Of a stretch of DNA of 64,000 bases, positions 43,546 to 52,062 are shown in pieces (the stretch's first letter is position 1; each line of letters starts with the position of its first letter). The position numbers were made by a program, and so were the translations under genes. The notes under the pieces are model-generated. The model searched no databases. It was not told the origin of the DNA and saw nothing but the letters and a program-made list of their open reading frames with translations. The DNA is from CAWBRT01 sp963819175 (lineage in GTDB: Bacteria; Acidobacteriota; Terriglobia; Terriglobales; Acidobacteriaceae): assembly GCA_963819175.1 (NCBI GenBank), contig CAWFVJ010000013.1, positions 558,001 through 622,000 of the forward strand, written 5' to 3'.

Positions 43546-44703
43546 CTACACCTCTTCCTGAACCGAAAGCATAATTTTATAAAGCACTGTAATCATCAAA
43601 GCGCCAAGCGCCCAGATGCCGATCGCAACGGTCCACTCATTCAGCGTGGGCGTGTAGCGCGCGACCTCGCCAAATGGCGAAGGCACAAAGCCGCCAATCA
43701 GCAAAGCAAATCCCTTATCCAGCCAAAGCGAAAAGAAAACCAAAACACAAGCCCACGTCAGCAAACGCGTATCCGTCCGCCAGCGCGGCACTAAAAGCAT
43801 GACCAGCGACACGAGAGCAAACAGCACTGATAGCCACATCACGGGCACCATCTGATAGTTGCCGTCGAGCCCGAAGAAAAGATAATCAAAATGTTCCATG
43901 TGGCTGGGGATTTGGCTGTAGAAAGTGGTGAACACCTCCATCAGCACAAAGAACACGTTGATAACCATGCAGTAAGTCATGATCAGCGCTAGCTTCTTCA
44001 CGGCTTCCATGCCGGCATCGAAAACCTTCAGTCGCCGCAGCGTCAGGATCAAAATGATGAGCACTGCCGGCCCCGAAGAAAAGGCCGAAGCCAGAAAGCG
44101 GGGAGCCATGATCGGATTCATCCAAAATGGCCGCGCCGCCAGACCGCTCAGGATGAACGCCGTCACCGTGTGGATGCTGATGGCCCAGGGTATGGACAGA
44201 ATGATGACAGGCTTGATCCACTTCGGCGGGGGCACACCCTCATGCTTGGCGCTCAGCAGCGTCACGGTGATGATCGCGTTGAGCAGCACATAGCCGCTGA
44301 GGACCGTCATATCCCAGAAAATGAGCGAATTCGGGTGCGGGTATCGGAGCACGTTCAGCACGCGCTGCGGTTGGCCCATGCTCACAAAAATAAAGAGCAT
44401 AGCCATAATCACCGAGCACATGCCGAGGATTTCGCCCATCATCGTGCTCTTGCCGAAGGCTTTCCAGTCATGCAGATAGTAGGGCAAAACGACCACGACC
44501 GCCGAAGCGCCGAGTCCGATAAAGAACACAAATTGGGAGATATACAGTCCCCACACCACATCGTGACTCAGCCCCGTAACCGTCAACCCGACCGTCGCCT
44601 GCCGCAGGTAGGCCAGGAAACCCAGGAAGACGAGGGCGAGGAGAATACCAATCCACATCCAGTACTTCCGGTTCCCTACGAGCGCCTTCTCGAACATGAA
44701 CAT
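43546..44703 (-). CDS. dsrP: DsrP, NrfD-family quinone-interacting membrane subunit
   Basis: A 385-residue NrfD/PsrC-type membrane protein with about ten helices. Typical NrfD stretches are VVWGLYISQFVFFIGLGASA, LIFWDMTVLSGYVLLN and IPWAISIHTVTAFILSGLAA. In DsrMKJOP it takes electrons to or from menaquinone and pairs with the periplasmic ferredoxin DsrO. It follows dsrO by 10 bp, in the standard M-K-J-O-P order. An alternative ATG lies six bases downstream at 44697. It ends a tight segment of the locus; the next gene is 273 bp away. Confidence 0.93.
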   Translation of the reverse strand: MFMFEKALVGNRKYWMWIGILLALVFLGFLAYLRQATVGLTVTGLSHDVVWGLYISQFVFFIGLGASAVVVVLPYYLHDWKAFGKSTMMGEILGMCSVIMAMLFIFVSMGQPQRVLNVLRYPHPNSLIFWDMTVLSGYVLLNAIITVTLLSAKHEGVPPPKWIKPVIILSIPWAISIHTVTAFILSGLAARPFWMNPIMAPRFLASAFSSGPAVLIILILTLRRLKVFDAGMEAVKKLALIMTYCMVINVFFVLMEVFTTFYSQIPSHMEHFDYLFFGLDGNYQMVPVMWLSVLFALVSLVMLLVPRWRTDTRLLTWACVLVFFSLWLDKGFALLIGGFVPSPFGEVARYTPTLNEWTVAIGIWALGALMITVLYKIMLSVQEEV

Positions 44704-44713
44704 CGATCAACCC

Positions 44714-45487
44714 TCACACAATGTAGAAAACGTTGGGCTGCGTACCTAATTCGGGCTTCCGCCGGATGCTGAAACGCGAGCCGAGCACTTGCCGAATTTC
44801 CGAGTTCGGATCGGCAAGATTGCCGAAGACCATCGACTTGTCAGGGCTGGCCTCGACGCATACCGGCGGCTTGCCCTCGGCCAGACGCTCCACGCAGAAG
44901 TTGCACTTCTCCACCACACCCATGGACCGAGTAGGAAATTCCGGGTTCACCTGCTTGATGTGAGGAACCGGGTCGGAGAAGTTGAAACTGCGGGCGCCGT
45001 ATGGGCAGGCCACAACGCAGTACTTGCACCCGATACAGCGATGCCAGTCCATCATGACGATGCCGTCTTCTCTCTTCCATGTAGCACCGGTCGGGCACAC
45101 GCGAACACAGGCAGGATTATCGCAATGATTGCACATGACTGGAATAGGGTGTCCTGCGTAAGCCTTCCGCGTATAGTCCGTTTGCTCGGCCGGGAACACG
45201 GTCTCGAAGGGCTGTTCCCAAATCCATCTCACCTCGCGGGTGGGATCAGGGATTTCAGGAACGTTGTGCGCCGCGTTGCAGGCTTTGATGCACTTGTCAG
45301 CGTCTGGTCGATTGCGCCACTTTGCGAGGTCGATAGCCATACCCCAGCGGGTAGCCTTAGCCGGCCCGCCCACAGCGGCTGCCGGCGCGCCCGTAAGCTC
45401 GGTGACGGCCTGCACTGCCTTCCTTCCCGCAAATGCCAGCAACGACAACCCCGAAAGCCGGAGGAAATCTTTTCTGGTAATTTTCAT
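44714..45487 (-). CDS. dsrO: DsrO, periplasmic ferredoxin-like iron-sulfur subunit
   Basis: A 257-residue iron-sulfur protein with four [4Fe-4S] motifs: CIKACNAAHN, MCNHCDNPACVRVCPTGAT, CIGCKYCVVACPYGA and KCNFCVERL. It resembles the HybA/PsrB electron-transfer family. The N terminus (MKITRKDFLRLSGLSLLAFAG) is a Tat-like signal, but the twin arginines read Arg-Lys, a known weaker variant. Its ATG overlaps the dsrJ stop by 4 bp. In DsrMKJOP it links the periplasmic cytochrome DsrJ with DsrP. Confidence 0.93.
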   Translation of the reverse strand: MKITRKDFLRLSGLSLLAFAGRKAVQAVTELTGAPAAAVGGPAKATRWGMAIDLAKWRNRPDADKCIKACNAAHNVPEIPDPTREVRWIWEQPFETVFPAEQTDYTRKAYAGHPIPVMCNHCDNPACVRVCPTGATWKREDGIVMMDWHRCIGCKYCVVACPYGARSFNFSDPVPHIKQVNPEFPTRSMGVVEKCNFCVERLAEGKPPVCVEASPDKSMVFGNLADPNSEIRQVLGSRFSIRRKPELGTQPNVFYIV

Positions 45488-45888
45488 GGTGTCCTCCTGG
45501 CCGCCACAAGTTGGGGTTTGTTGTGGCAATCCCAGCAATACGGAGTGGAGACGCCGGCATAGGTGTGGCAGCGGTCGCAAAACTCCGCCCTGTTGGTATG
45601 ACATTCCCCGAGGCAGGTTTTCGTAAGACTCGCTTCGTAGGATTTTCCATTCGTCGCATGAATCTGGCGCACGCCCTGGCGCACCACATTTTCGCGCCAC
45701 TCAATCAGCAATTGCATGTGCGCCGCTCGCATATACGGAAGCGGCGCGACGCACTCCTTCGACTGCGTCGGCAACTGCAACTTCGGTTGCTTGGCTTCGG
45801 TTCCCAACGCCGCGGCGTGCCACAGCGGATAGGTAAACAGAATCAGGAACAACGCCACCCCGCCGGCGATCAGAGCTCGCTCACGCAT
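45484..45888 (-). CDS. dsrJ: DsrJ, periplasmic triheme cytochrome c
   Basis: A 134-residue cytochrome with an uncleaved N-terminal anchor (ALIAGGVALFLILFTYPLW) and three haem sites grouped at the C terminus. The second and third are CDRCH and CWDCH. The first reads CLGECH, with three rather than two residues between the cysteines, which I have not confirmed as normal for DsrJ. Upstream KECVAPLPYMRAAHM carries the Cys and Met that in DsrJ can serve as unusual axial ligands. It overlaps dsrK by 8 bp and dsrO by 4 bp. Confidence 0.9.
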   Translation of the reverse strand: MRERALIAGGVALFLILFTYPLWHAAALGTEAKQPKLQLPTQSKECVAPLPYMRAAHMQLLIEWRENVVRQGVRQIHATNGKSYEASLTKTCLGECHTNRAEFCDRCHTYAGVSTPYCWDCHNKPQLVAARRTP

Positions 45889-47510
45889 GGGCCACCTCCG
45901 GTCCGCCGGCTTCTCCGGCTGGAATTACCTCTTCCGCCGGGAGAGGCTCCCCGCGAAGATCGGTCGTGCGCGTTTCACCCGTCATCACCAGCGCGTTTCC
46001 CAGCAACTCGTGAACTCCGGCAACCTCCACGCCCGGCACCCAATACTCCAGCAACGGGGGCAAGGTTGCCTTGTCGATGGCGCACATGCAGGCCAGCACA
46101 TTCACTCCGTGCTTTTCCTTCACGTACTTCACGGCATTGGCCCGTGGGAATCCGCCGCGCAACCGCATTTCCAGATTTTCGTCTGTGCCCAGCCCGGAGC
46201 CGCTACCGCAGCAGAACGTCTGTTCGCGGATGGTGTTCTCCGGCATCTCGTAAAAGTAGTTGCACGACTGCTTGATGATGTAGCGAGGCTCCTCCAGCAA
46301 GCCCATGCCGCGGGCGGGATTGCAGGAATCGTGATAGGTAACCTTCCAGTTGTCGTTGCGTCTGGGGTCCAGTTTGAGCTTGTTGTGGTGGAGCAGGTCG
46401 GCGGTGAACTCGGAGATGTGCACCATCTTCGTCGATTTCGCGTTGTCGAAGCGCGTACCGGTTATGGGCGAGACCGGAACTTCGAGGAAATCCGCCGGAC
46501 CGTTCATGGTGTCCATGTACTGGTGAAGCACCCGCCACATGTGGCCGCACTCGCCGCCTATGATCCACTTCACACCCAGCCGTTTGGCCTCGTCATAGAC
46601 CTTGGCGTTCAGCCGCTTCATCAATTCGTGCGAAGAGAACAGGCCGAAGTTGCCGCCTTCAGAAGCAAAGGCGCTGACCGTATAATCCAGGCCGATCTCC
46701 TTAAAGATCATCAGGTAGCCGAGCAGGGTGTAATAGTGCGGGGTGCCGAAGTAGTCGGCCGAAGGCATGATGAAAAGAATCTCCGCGCCCTTGCGATTGA
46801 TTGGCACTTCGATCGGCACGCCCGTGATCTCTTGCAGCTCATCGGCGGCAAAATCGAGACTGTCCTTGAAGCCGTGAGGCTGGATGCCGAGGTGATTGCC
46901 GGTGCGGAAACAATTCGCGGCCGGCTCCAGCACCCAATTGATGTTGCATCCGATCAAATTCAGCAACTCGCGGCCGATCATGGTGATTTCAGCCGTGTCA
47001 ATGCCGTAGGGGCAGTAGACCGAGCACCGCCGGCATTCCGTGCACTGGTAAAAGTAGTAGAACCATTCCTTAATGACGTCTTCAGTCAGCTCGCGCCCGC
47101 CCGCAAGCGCGCCGAAGATGCGGCCGCTCAAGGTGAAATAGCGCCGGTAAATCGAGCGTATCAACTCGGCGCGCAGCACCGGCATATTCTTCGGATCGCC
47201 GGAACCGATATAGAAGTGGCACTTGTCGGCGCAGGCTCCGCAGCGCACGCAAATGTCCATGAACAACCGGAAGGAGCGATATTTGTTCGAGCCGTTCCTT
47301 CATCCCGTCGAGGATGATGCGTTTCCAGTCCGGCGGCAGCTTCCAGTCGGCATCCATCGGCTGCCACTCGCGCGGATTAGGCAAGCCGAGGTATTTGAGG
47401 TTCTTCGGCAGCGCGCTGTAACAGATCACGCCTTTGCGCAACTCGGGCCGGGTATTACGCCAGTCGCCCTGCGGGGATTTCTGTTCAATCTGCAGTAGTT
47501 TTTCGGACAT
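45881..47510 (-). CDS. dsrK: DsrK, cytoplasmic HdrD-like iron-sulfur subunit (frameshifted)
   Basis: The DsrMKJOP catalytic subunit, 542 residues when corrected, thought to reduce or oxidise the DsrC trisulfide. The first frame supplies MSEKLLQIEQKSPQGDW to DGMKERLEQ. The second continues YRSFRLFMDICVRCGACADK and includes CTECRRCSVYCPYG. The CCG domain follows (YHDSCNPARGMGLL, FCCGSGSGLG, LACMCAIDK). One extra A in AAA at 47282-47284 explains the break. GAGG lies six bases before ATG 47510. Its start lies inside the end of dsrM (26 bp overlap). Confidence 0.9.
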
Positions 47511-48498
47511 CTTCGACCTCGAGCGGCAACCCCGCGGTAATGATCTTTTCCCGGAACTCATCTTCCCACTCCTGGTACGTGTGGGTTTTAACCGGATAGT
47601 TCCAGGGATTGACATGACGTTCGCTACGGTTGTTATTGGCCAGGTTGCGCGTCGGGCTCAGGAACACCCCGCCCATATGCATCAGCTTGCTGAACGGGAA
47701 GTAGGCCGCCAGCGTGCTCACCAGCAGCAAATGAACCATGAACACCGGGCTCAAAACCTGCTGGATGACCGGGTGGAAGGTGGCCAGGCCAAGCGCAAAT
47801 TGCTTGACGCCGGCGACGTCCACTCTAGCCGCGTGGCGCATCAGCACGCCGGAAATCGCGATCCCGAGGAGCAGAAAGAGTGCAAAATAATCGGTAAACA
47901 ATGAAATGTAGCGAACCATCGGCTCGCGCATTCTCCGCAGCAGCAAATACGCCAGCGCCGCGATGATAATCACGTCGGAAGCGTACACGGCCGGAAGGCC
48001 AACCTGGAAAAAGCCGTCGACTCGCTGCAACGCAAGCACAAAGGCGGGCACCGGCTCCACCAGCAGCCGCACATGCCTGAGCAAGATCATGAGCAGCGAC
48101 CAATGAAACCCCATCGCGCCGAGCCAGAGAAACTTGCTCTCGCCAAACGTCGCTTTGTTATCGGCGACCTTGGAGCGCGTATTGCGGAACAGGGACCGGA
48201 ACAGCAATACCTCCAGCCCCATCCGCGCCGCCGCCCCGACTCCCGTCGAGGGGTTGTCCAGCGTTGCGGGCTTGATCCAGCTCAGCGACTTCTGCTGGCC
48301 GCAGGTGGTGGGAATGCGGAAGGGCACGGGGGTCGCCGCCCAGCGCCACATTCGCGCGCAAATGCCCCCGAGAAAAATGGCGCACGCCGCGTAGGGAACG
48401 GCTACTCCCAGCAGTGTGCCCGTAAAGGTGGAGGCGCCTGCCAGACTCCCGGCGCAAATCAGCGCAGCCACCGCCAGCAATGCATAGACCGCGTTCAC
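47485..48498 (-). CDS. dsrM: DsrM, membrane cytochrome b subunit
   Basis: A 337-residue membrane protein of the NarI/DsrM type with about six helices and candidate haem-b histidines in GFHWSLLMILLRHVRLL and TFHPVIQQVLSPVFMVHLLL. The C-terminal cytoplasmic tail (NRSERHVNPWNYPVK) is typical of DsrM. The start is GTG 48498, whose GTGA overlaps the stop of the RsbRD_N gene and has AGGGA six bases upstream. It carries quinol electrons to DsrK. Confidence 0.92.
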   Translation of the reverse strand: MNAVYALLAVAALICAGSLAGASTFTGTLLGVAVPYAACAIFLGGICARMWRWAATPVPFRIPTTCGQQKSLSWIKPATLDNPSTGVGAAARMGLEVLLFRSLFRNTRSKVADNKATFGESKFLWLGAMGFHWSLLMILLRHVRLLVEPVPAFVLALQRVDGFFQVGLPAVYASDVIIIAALAYLLLRRMREPMVRYISLFTDYFALFLLLGIAISGVLMRHAARVDVAGVKQFALGLATFHPVIQQVLSPVFMVHLLLVSTLAAYFPFSKLMHMGGVFLSPTRNLANNNRSERHVNPWNYPVKTHTYQEWEDEFREKIITAGLPLEVEDVRKTTAD

Positions 48499-48959
48499 AG
48501 GCAATCCCTCGTACGTTGCCGGACGCTCAGCGCCCGTTTCGCTTCATTGATTCGGACCAGGGCCAGATCTTCGCGGCACTTCACGTACTGATCGAAGGTC
48601 ATTAACGCCAGTTCGTCGATGCGGCGCTCGAAATCCGGAAACTGGTCGCGGGCATCATGTTCGCGAATGATCTGACGCAGCAGAAAAACGAAGCAGACAG
48701 CCTCGGCCGGCGTGCAATCCTGAACCGCGCGCAGCCGGACGAGACCATCCAGCGCTTCCGACGTACGCGCGGCATCCATCTCTCCGGCTAGCTCCTGCAG
48801 CAGCTTGGCCAGCGACTCGCGCACCGCGAATCCCACGGGGTTGCGAAATCGCTCACCACCCCGTGAAATCGTAGTGCGGGCCTGCTCTGGATAGATCTGA
48901 ACGGTCTTCTCGATCCATGCGTCGAGAATCGCTGCGTGCGCGCGCATTTGCTCCTCCAT
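48495..48959 (-). CDS. RsbRD_N-domain (globin-like sensor) protein in the dsr locus
   Basis: A 154-residue all-helical protein matching the RsbR/RsbRD N-terminal domain: ILDAWIEKTVQIYPEQA, FRNPVGFAVRESLAKLLQEL, and a C-terminal helix FERRIDELALMTFDQYVKCR. These non-haem globin-like modules normally sense signals at the head of stressosome proteins, but here the domain stands alone. The gene abuts the dsrC stop with no gap and overlaps dsrM, so it is strictly co-expressed with the sulfite-reducing machinery. A regulatory or assembly role for DsrMKJOP is plausible; not tested. Confidence 0.8.
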   Translation of the reverse strand: MEEQMRAHAAILDAWIEKTVQIYPEQARTTISRGGERFRNPVGFAVRESLAKLLQELAGEMDAARTSEALDGLVRLRAVQDCTPAEAVCFVFLLRQIIREHDARDQFPDFERRIDELALMTFDQYVKCREDLALVRINEAKRALSVRQRTRDCL

Positions 48960-49277
48960 TTACACGCAACCGGTCGGCTTTGGCAGGCCTGCCAATTTGC
49001 AGGCACCCTTGGCCGGTCCGGACGGAAACAACTTGTAAATATCACCCAGCTTGAATCCGGTTTCCTTGCAAAGCTTACGGATCATGGGCGCAATGCCGAA
49101 CTGCAGAAAGTGAGCCCGCAGCATGTTGATGACCTTCCAATGGTCGGGAGTCAGTTCCGTAACCCCTTCCTCGGTCATGAAATCCTTCGCCACTTCCTCG
49201 TTCCAGATTTCCGGGTTCTCAAGAAAGCCGTCTTCGTCCACTTAATATTCGTGTCCGTTCAATACAAGTGTTGGCAC
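48960..49277 (-). CDS. dsrC: DsrC sulfur-carrier protein, with an in-frame stop at codon 12
   Basis: DsrC/TusE-family protein of about 105 residues. The C-terminal arm has both redox cysteines, in SGPAKGACKLAGLPKPTGCV, spaced eleven residues apart as needed to carry the sulfite-derived sulfur as a trisulfide. The ancestral start is GTG 49277 after AGAGG and reads MPTLVLNGHEY. Codon 12 (49242-49244) is TAA where DsrC normally has Glu in EVDEDGF; GAA to TAA is a single-base change. Reading resumes in the same frame at GTG 49241 (VDEDGFLENPEIW), which could act as a late start giving 93 residues. It lies 14 bp after dsrL. Confidence 0.9.
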
Positions 49278-49291
49278 TGTTTCACCTCTCT

Positions 49292-50953
49292 CTAGTTCAT
49301 TTCGATATATCCGCACGGGCAAACGTCGGCACACTTCTTGCAGCCATCGCATAGCTCGAGCTTGGCTTTGTAATGTTCGCCTTTCGGCAGTTTCACAAAA
49401 CAGTTAGGAGTGCAATACATCCAGCAAGTTTCGCAATCCATGCACATGCCACATGACATGCAACGCTTGGCTTCTTCAACCACATCGGCTTCGCTCAGAC
49501 CAAGTTCGATCTCGGTGTCCGGTGCGCGTTCGGCAACCGCCACCTGAGCTCGCTCGTGCCGCTCTGCCGGCTTATACCAGTCGAGTTTCACCTTGTCGGC
49601 TGAAATCACCGGAGGCAAAACGGGTTTCTCCAGCTTCTCGCCCCGGAAGCGCGCATCGATTGCATCGGCCGCATAGCGACCCTGGGCAATGGCAATGGTG
49701 ACCAATCCCAGTTCGACGCCATCGCCGCCCGCAAACACGCCCTCGGTTGGAGTTACTCCCCAATCGTCGGTCTTGATCCAGTCTTTGCCGGAATGGAGAA
49801 TATCCAGTCCGGTGAATTCAGGCTCCTGACTGATCGCAGCGATGATGCTGGATGGCCTCAACCTGGAATTCACTGCCAGGCTGCGGCACCGGGCGCGGAC
49901 GCCCCGACGAATCCGGTTCGCCAAGCTGCATGCGGATGCAGCGCATTCCGACCGCACGTCCGTCCTGCTGCACGATTTCAACCGGCGCGGCAAGGAACTC
50001 AATATGAACGCCCTCTTCCAGAGCGCCTTCGATCTCGGATTTGACCGCGGGCATCTCCGAACGGGTACGGCGATAGAGCAGGGTAACTTCAGCACCCAGC
50101 CGCTTGCTTACGCGCGCGGCGTCGATGGCAGTGTCACCTCCACCCACGACGATCACCTTGCCGCCGATCACAGGCGCTTCACCGCGGTTCACGGCATTCA
50201 AGAAGTCCGTGCCGCTGAAGACGTTGGGAGCGTCTTCACCGGGCACTTTGAGCTTGATGCCCTTCTGCGCGCCGATGCCTACGAATACCGCTTGATAGTC
50301 CTTGCGAAGTTGCTCCAGCGGTACGTCCTTGCCCACGATGCAACTGCACTTCAGCATCAACACCCAAATCCAGGATGCGCTGGATCTCGGCATCCAGCAC
50401 TTCGCGCGGCAGCCGATACGTCGGAATGCCATAGCGAAGCATGCCGCCCGGCTTGGGGAATCCTTCGAAAATGGTTACCTGGTAGCCCTTGCGAGCCAAC
50501 TGGTATGCGCAGGACAGTCCCGCGGGGCCCGCGCCCACCACTGCGACCTTCTCGCTGCGCTTTTCATCGCTCAGCCGGGAAAGTTTCAGCTTATGGGCAA
50601 TGCCGAAGTCGCCGACGAACCGCTCCACCGCGTTGATCGAGATGGAGCCGTCCTTGTCTTTTCGGTTGCACGCGTCCTCGCAAGGGTGTGGACAGACCCT
50701 CCCGCAAACCGCCGGAAACGGGTTGCGTTCGGCCAGCCGTTTCCAGAACAGTTCGAACGCCTGCTCGTTGCTGCGGCCATAGGCCTCGGCCTGAGCGACC
50801 GTGACCAACAGCTCGCGAATTTCATTGCCGTTCGGACAACCACCGGCGCACGGCGGCGCTTTCGCCACATAACGGGGTCGCAGCGGGCTCTTTCCACCTC
50901 CGCCCGCTGCGCCCGTTCATGACCGGTTTCTTAACTGCCTTGAATAAGGCCAT
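49292..50953 (-). CDS. dsrL: DsrL, NAD(P)H:acceptor oxidoreductase of the dsr system (three frameshifts)
   Basis: Flavin/iron-sulfur oxidoreductase of about 552 residues related to GltD. It starts at ATG 50953 (MALFKAVKKPV) after AGGGAGG. The N-terminal Fe-S segment has CAGGCPNG and CGRVCPHPCEDACN. The FAD fold is VAVVGAGPAGLSCAYQLARK and the NAD(P)H fold VIVVGGGDTAIDAARVSKRL. The C-terminal ferredoxin domain carries CMSCGMCMDCETCW and CDGCKKCADVCPCG. The coding frame shifts near 50912, 50343 and 49853, each fixed by removing one base. DsrL couples NAD(P)H to DsrAB in either direction. It lies 23 bp after dsrB. Confidence 0.88.
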
Positions 50954-50976
50954 TGGCCTCCCTCACGGGTACCGGT

Positions 50977-52062
50977 TCAGTACCTTATCTGTGCCGACCG
51001 GGCATAGCTCAATCCGGCATGTTTGTAGTCATCAATGTGATAGCGGGTGAATTCGAATCCGGTCAGCTCGAAGAACTTCGGCCAACCTACCCTCTCGATC
51101 CATTCGCCCATGCGCTCGTACTTGCGCGCATGGCTCGCATAGACATCGACGATCTTCGTCACGGCCTCGACTACCTCGGGCCACCGCGGCGGATTGTTGG
51201 GCAAGAACGGCACTGCCAGCTTGGTGAACTTCGGCGTGCTGCGGGCATTGCTGACCTTGCCGCCGACCCAGATGGAAAGACCGTCGTGCTCAGGGTCATT
51301 CATCGTCATCGCCGGGCAAACGGTATAGCAGTTGCCGCAGTACATACACTGCTCAGGGATTACCTCAACCGAAGGCTTGCCGTCCACCGTGGCCGGACGG
51401 ATGGCGCCGGTTGGACAGGAGGCGATCAGCGTTGGAATCTCGCATATCTTGGACAGAGGACCGTGCTGAATCTTCGGCGGCACGCGGTGGACCCCCAGGA
51501 TGGCAATATCGGAGCAATGCACCGCACCGCACATGTTGAGGCAGCAGGCAACGGCAATCCGCACCTTCGCAGGAAGATTCTCATGCGTGAAGCGGTCGCA
51601 GAGCGCATCCATCACGCTCTTTACCAAACCGGAGGCATCGGTCGCCGCCGAATGGCAATGCACCCAGCCCTGCGTGTGCACAACGTTGCTGATCGAGTTG
51701 TTGGTGCCCCCAACCGGGTACCCCAACTGAATCAACTCGGCCTTGAGAGGCGCGATCTTGGCGAAATCCGTCAGCAGGAACTCGACATTATTGCGGCTGG
51801 TGAAGCGCAGATACCCGCCGCAGTATTTGTCGGCCAATGCGCAGAATTGGCGTATTGTCTGAACGGCCAGAATACGAGGTGAAGCGCAGCGAACCGTGTA
51901 CAACTTGTCGCCTGACTCCCCAACGTGGCAAAGAACTCCGGGCGCCACGTTCTCGTGGTACTTCCACTTGCCATAATTCTTCTTCACGATCGGCGGCAGA
52001 AACTTGTCGTAAGCCGGCGGTCCGATATCGGTAAGTCTCGGTGGTTTTGGTGTAGTAGTCAT
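50977..52062 (-). CDS. dsrB: dissimilatory sulfite reductase subunit beta
   Basis: An intact 361-residue DsrB, the subunit that holds the catalytic siroheme-[4Fe-4S] site in the alpha2beta2 enzyme. Cluster-binding cysteines are in VACCLNMCGAVHCSDIA; a [4Fe-4S] ferredoxin domain reads CMYCGNCYTVCPAM. SRNNVEF and VHTQGWVHCHSAATD are family signatures. It starts with ATG overlapping the dsrA stop (TAATG), so the subunits are translationally coupled. Unlike dsrA it has no frame errors. Reductive versus oxidative type cannot be settled by eye. Confidence 0.95.
   Translation of the reverse strand: MTTTPKPPRLTDIGPPAYDKFLPPIVKKNYGKWKYHENVAPGVLCHVGESGDKLYTVRCASPRILAVQTIRQFCALADKYCGGYLRFTSRNNVEFLLTDFAKIAPLKAELIQLGYPVGGTNNSISNVVHTQGWVHCHSAATDASGLVKSVMDALCDRFTHENLPAKVRIAVACCLNMCGAVHCSDIAILGVHRVPPKIQHGPLSKICEIPTLIASCPTGAIRPATVDGKPSVEVIPEQCMYCGNCYTVCPAMTMNDPEHDGLSIWVGGKVSNARSTPKFTKLAVPFLPNNPPRWPEVVEAVTKIVDVYASHARKYERMGEWIERVGWPKFFELTGFEFTRYHIDDYKHAGLSYARSAQIRY

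Noticed and set aside
45887..47317. 476-codon plus-strand frame opposite dsrK
   Set aside because: Antisense shadow of a conserved iron-sulfur protein; no ribosome site or family match.
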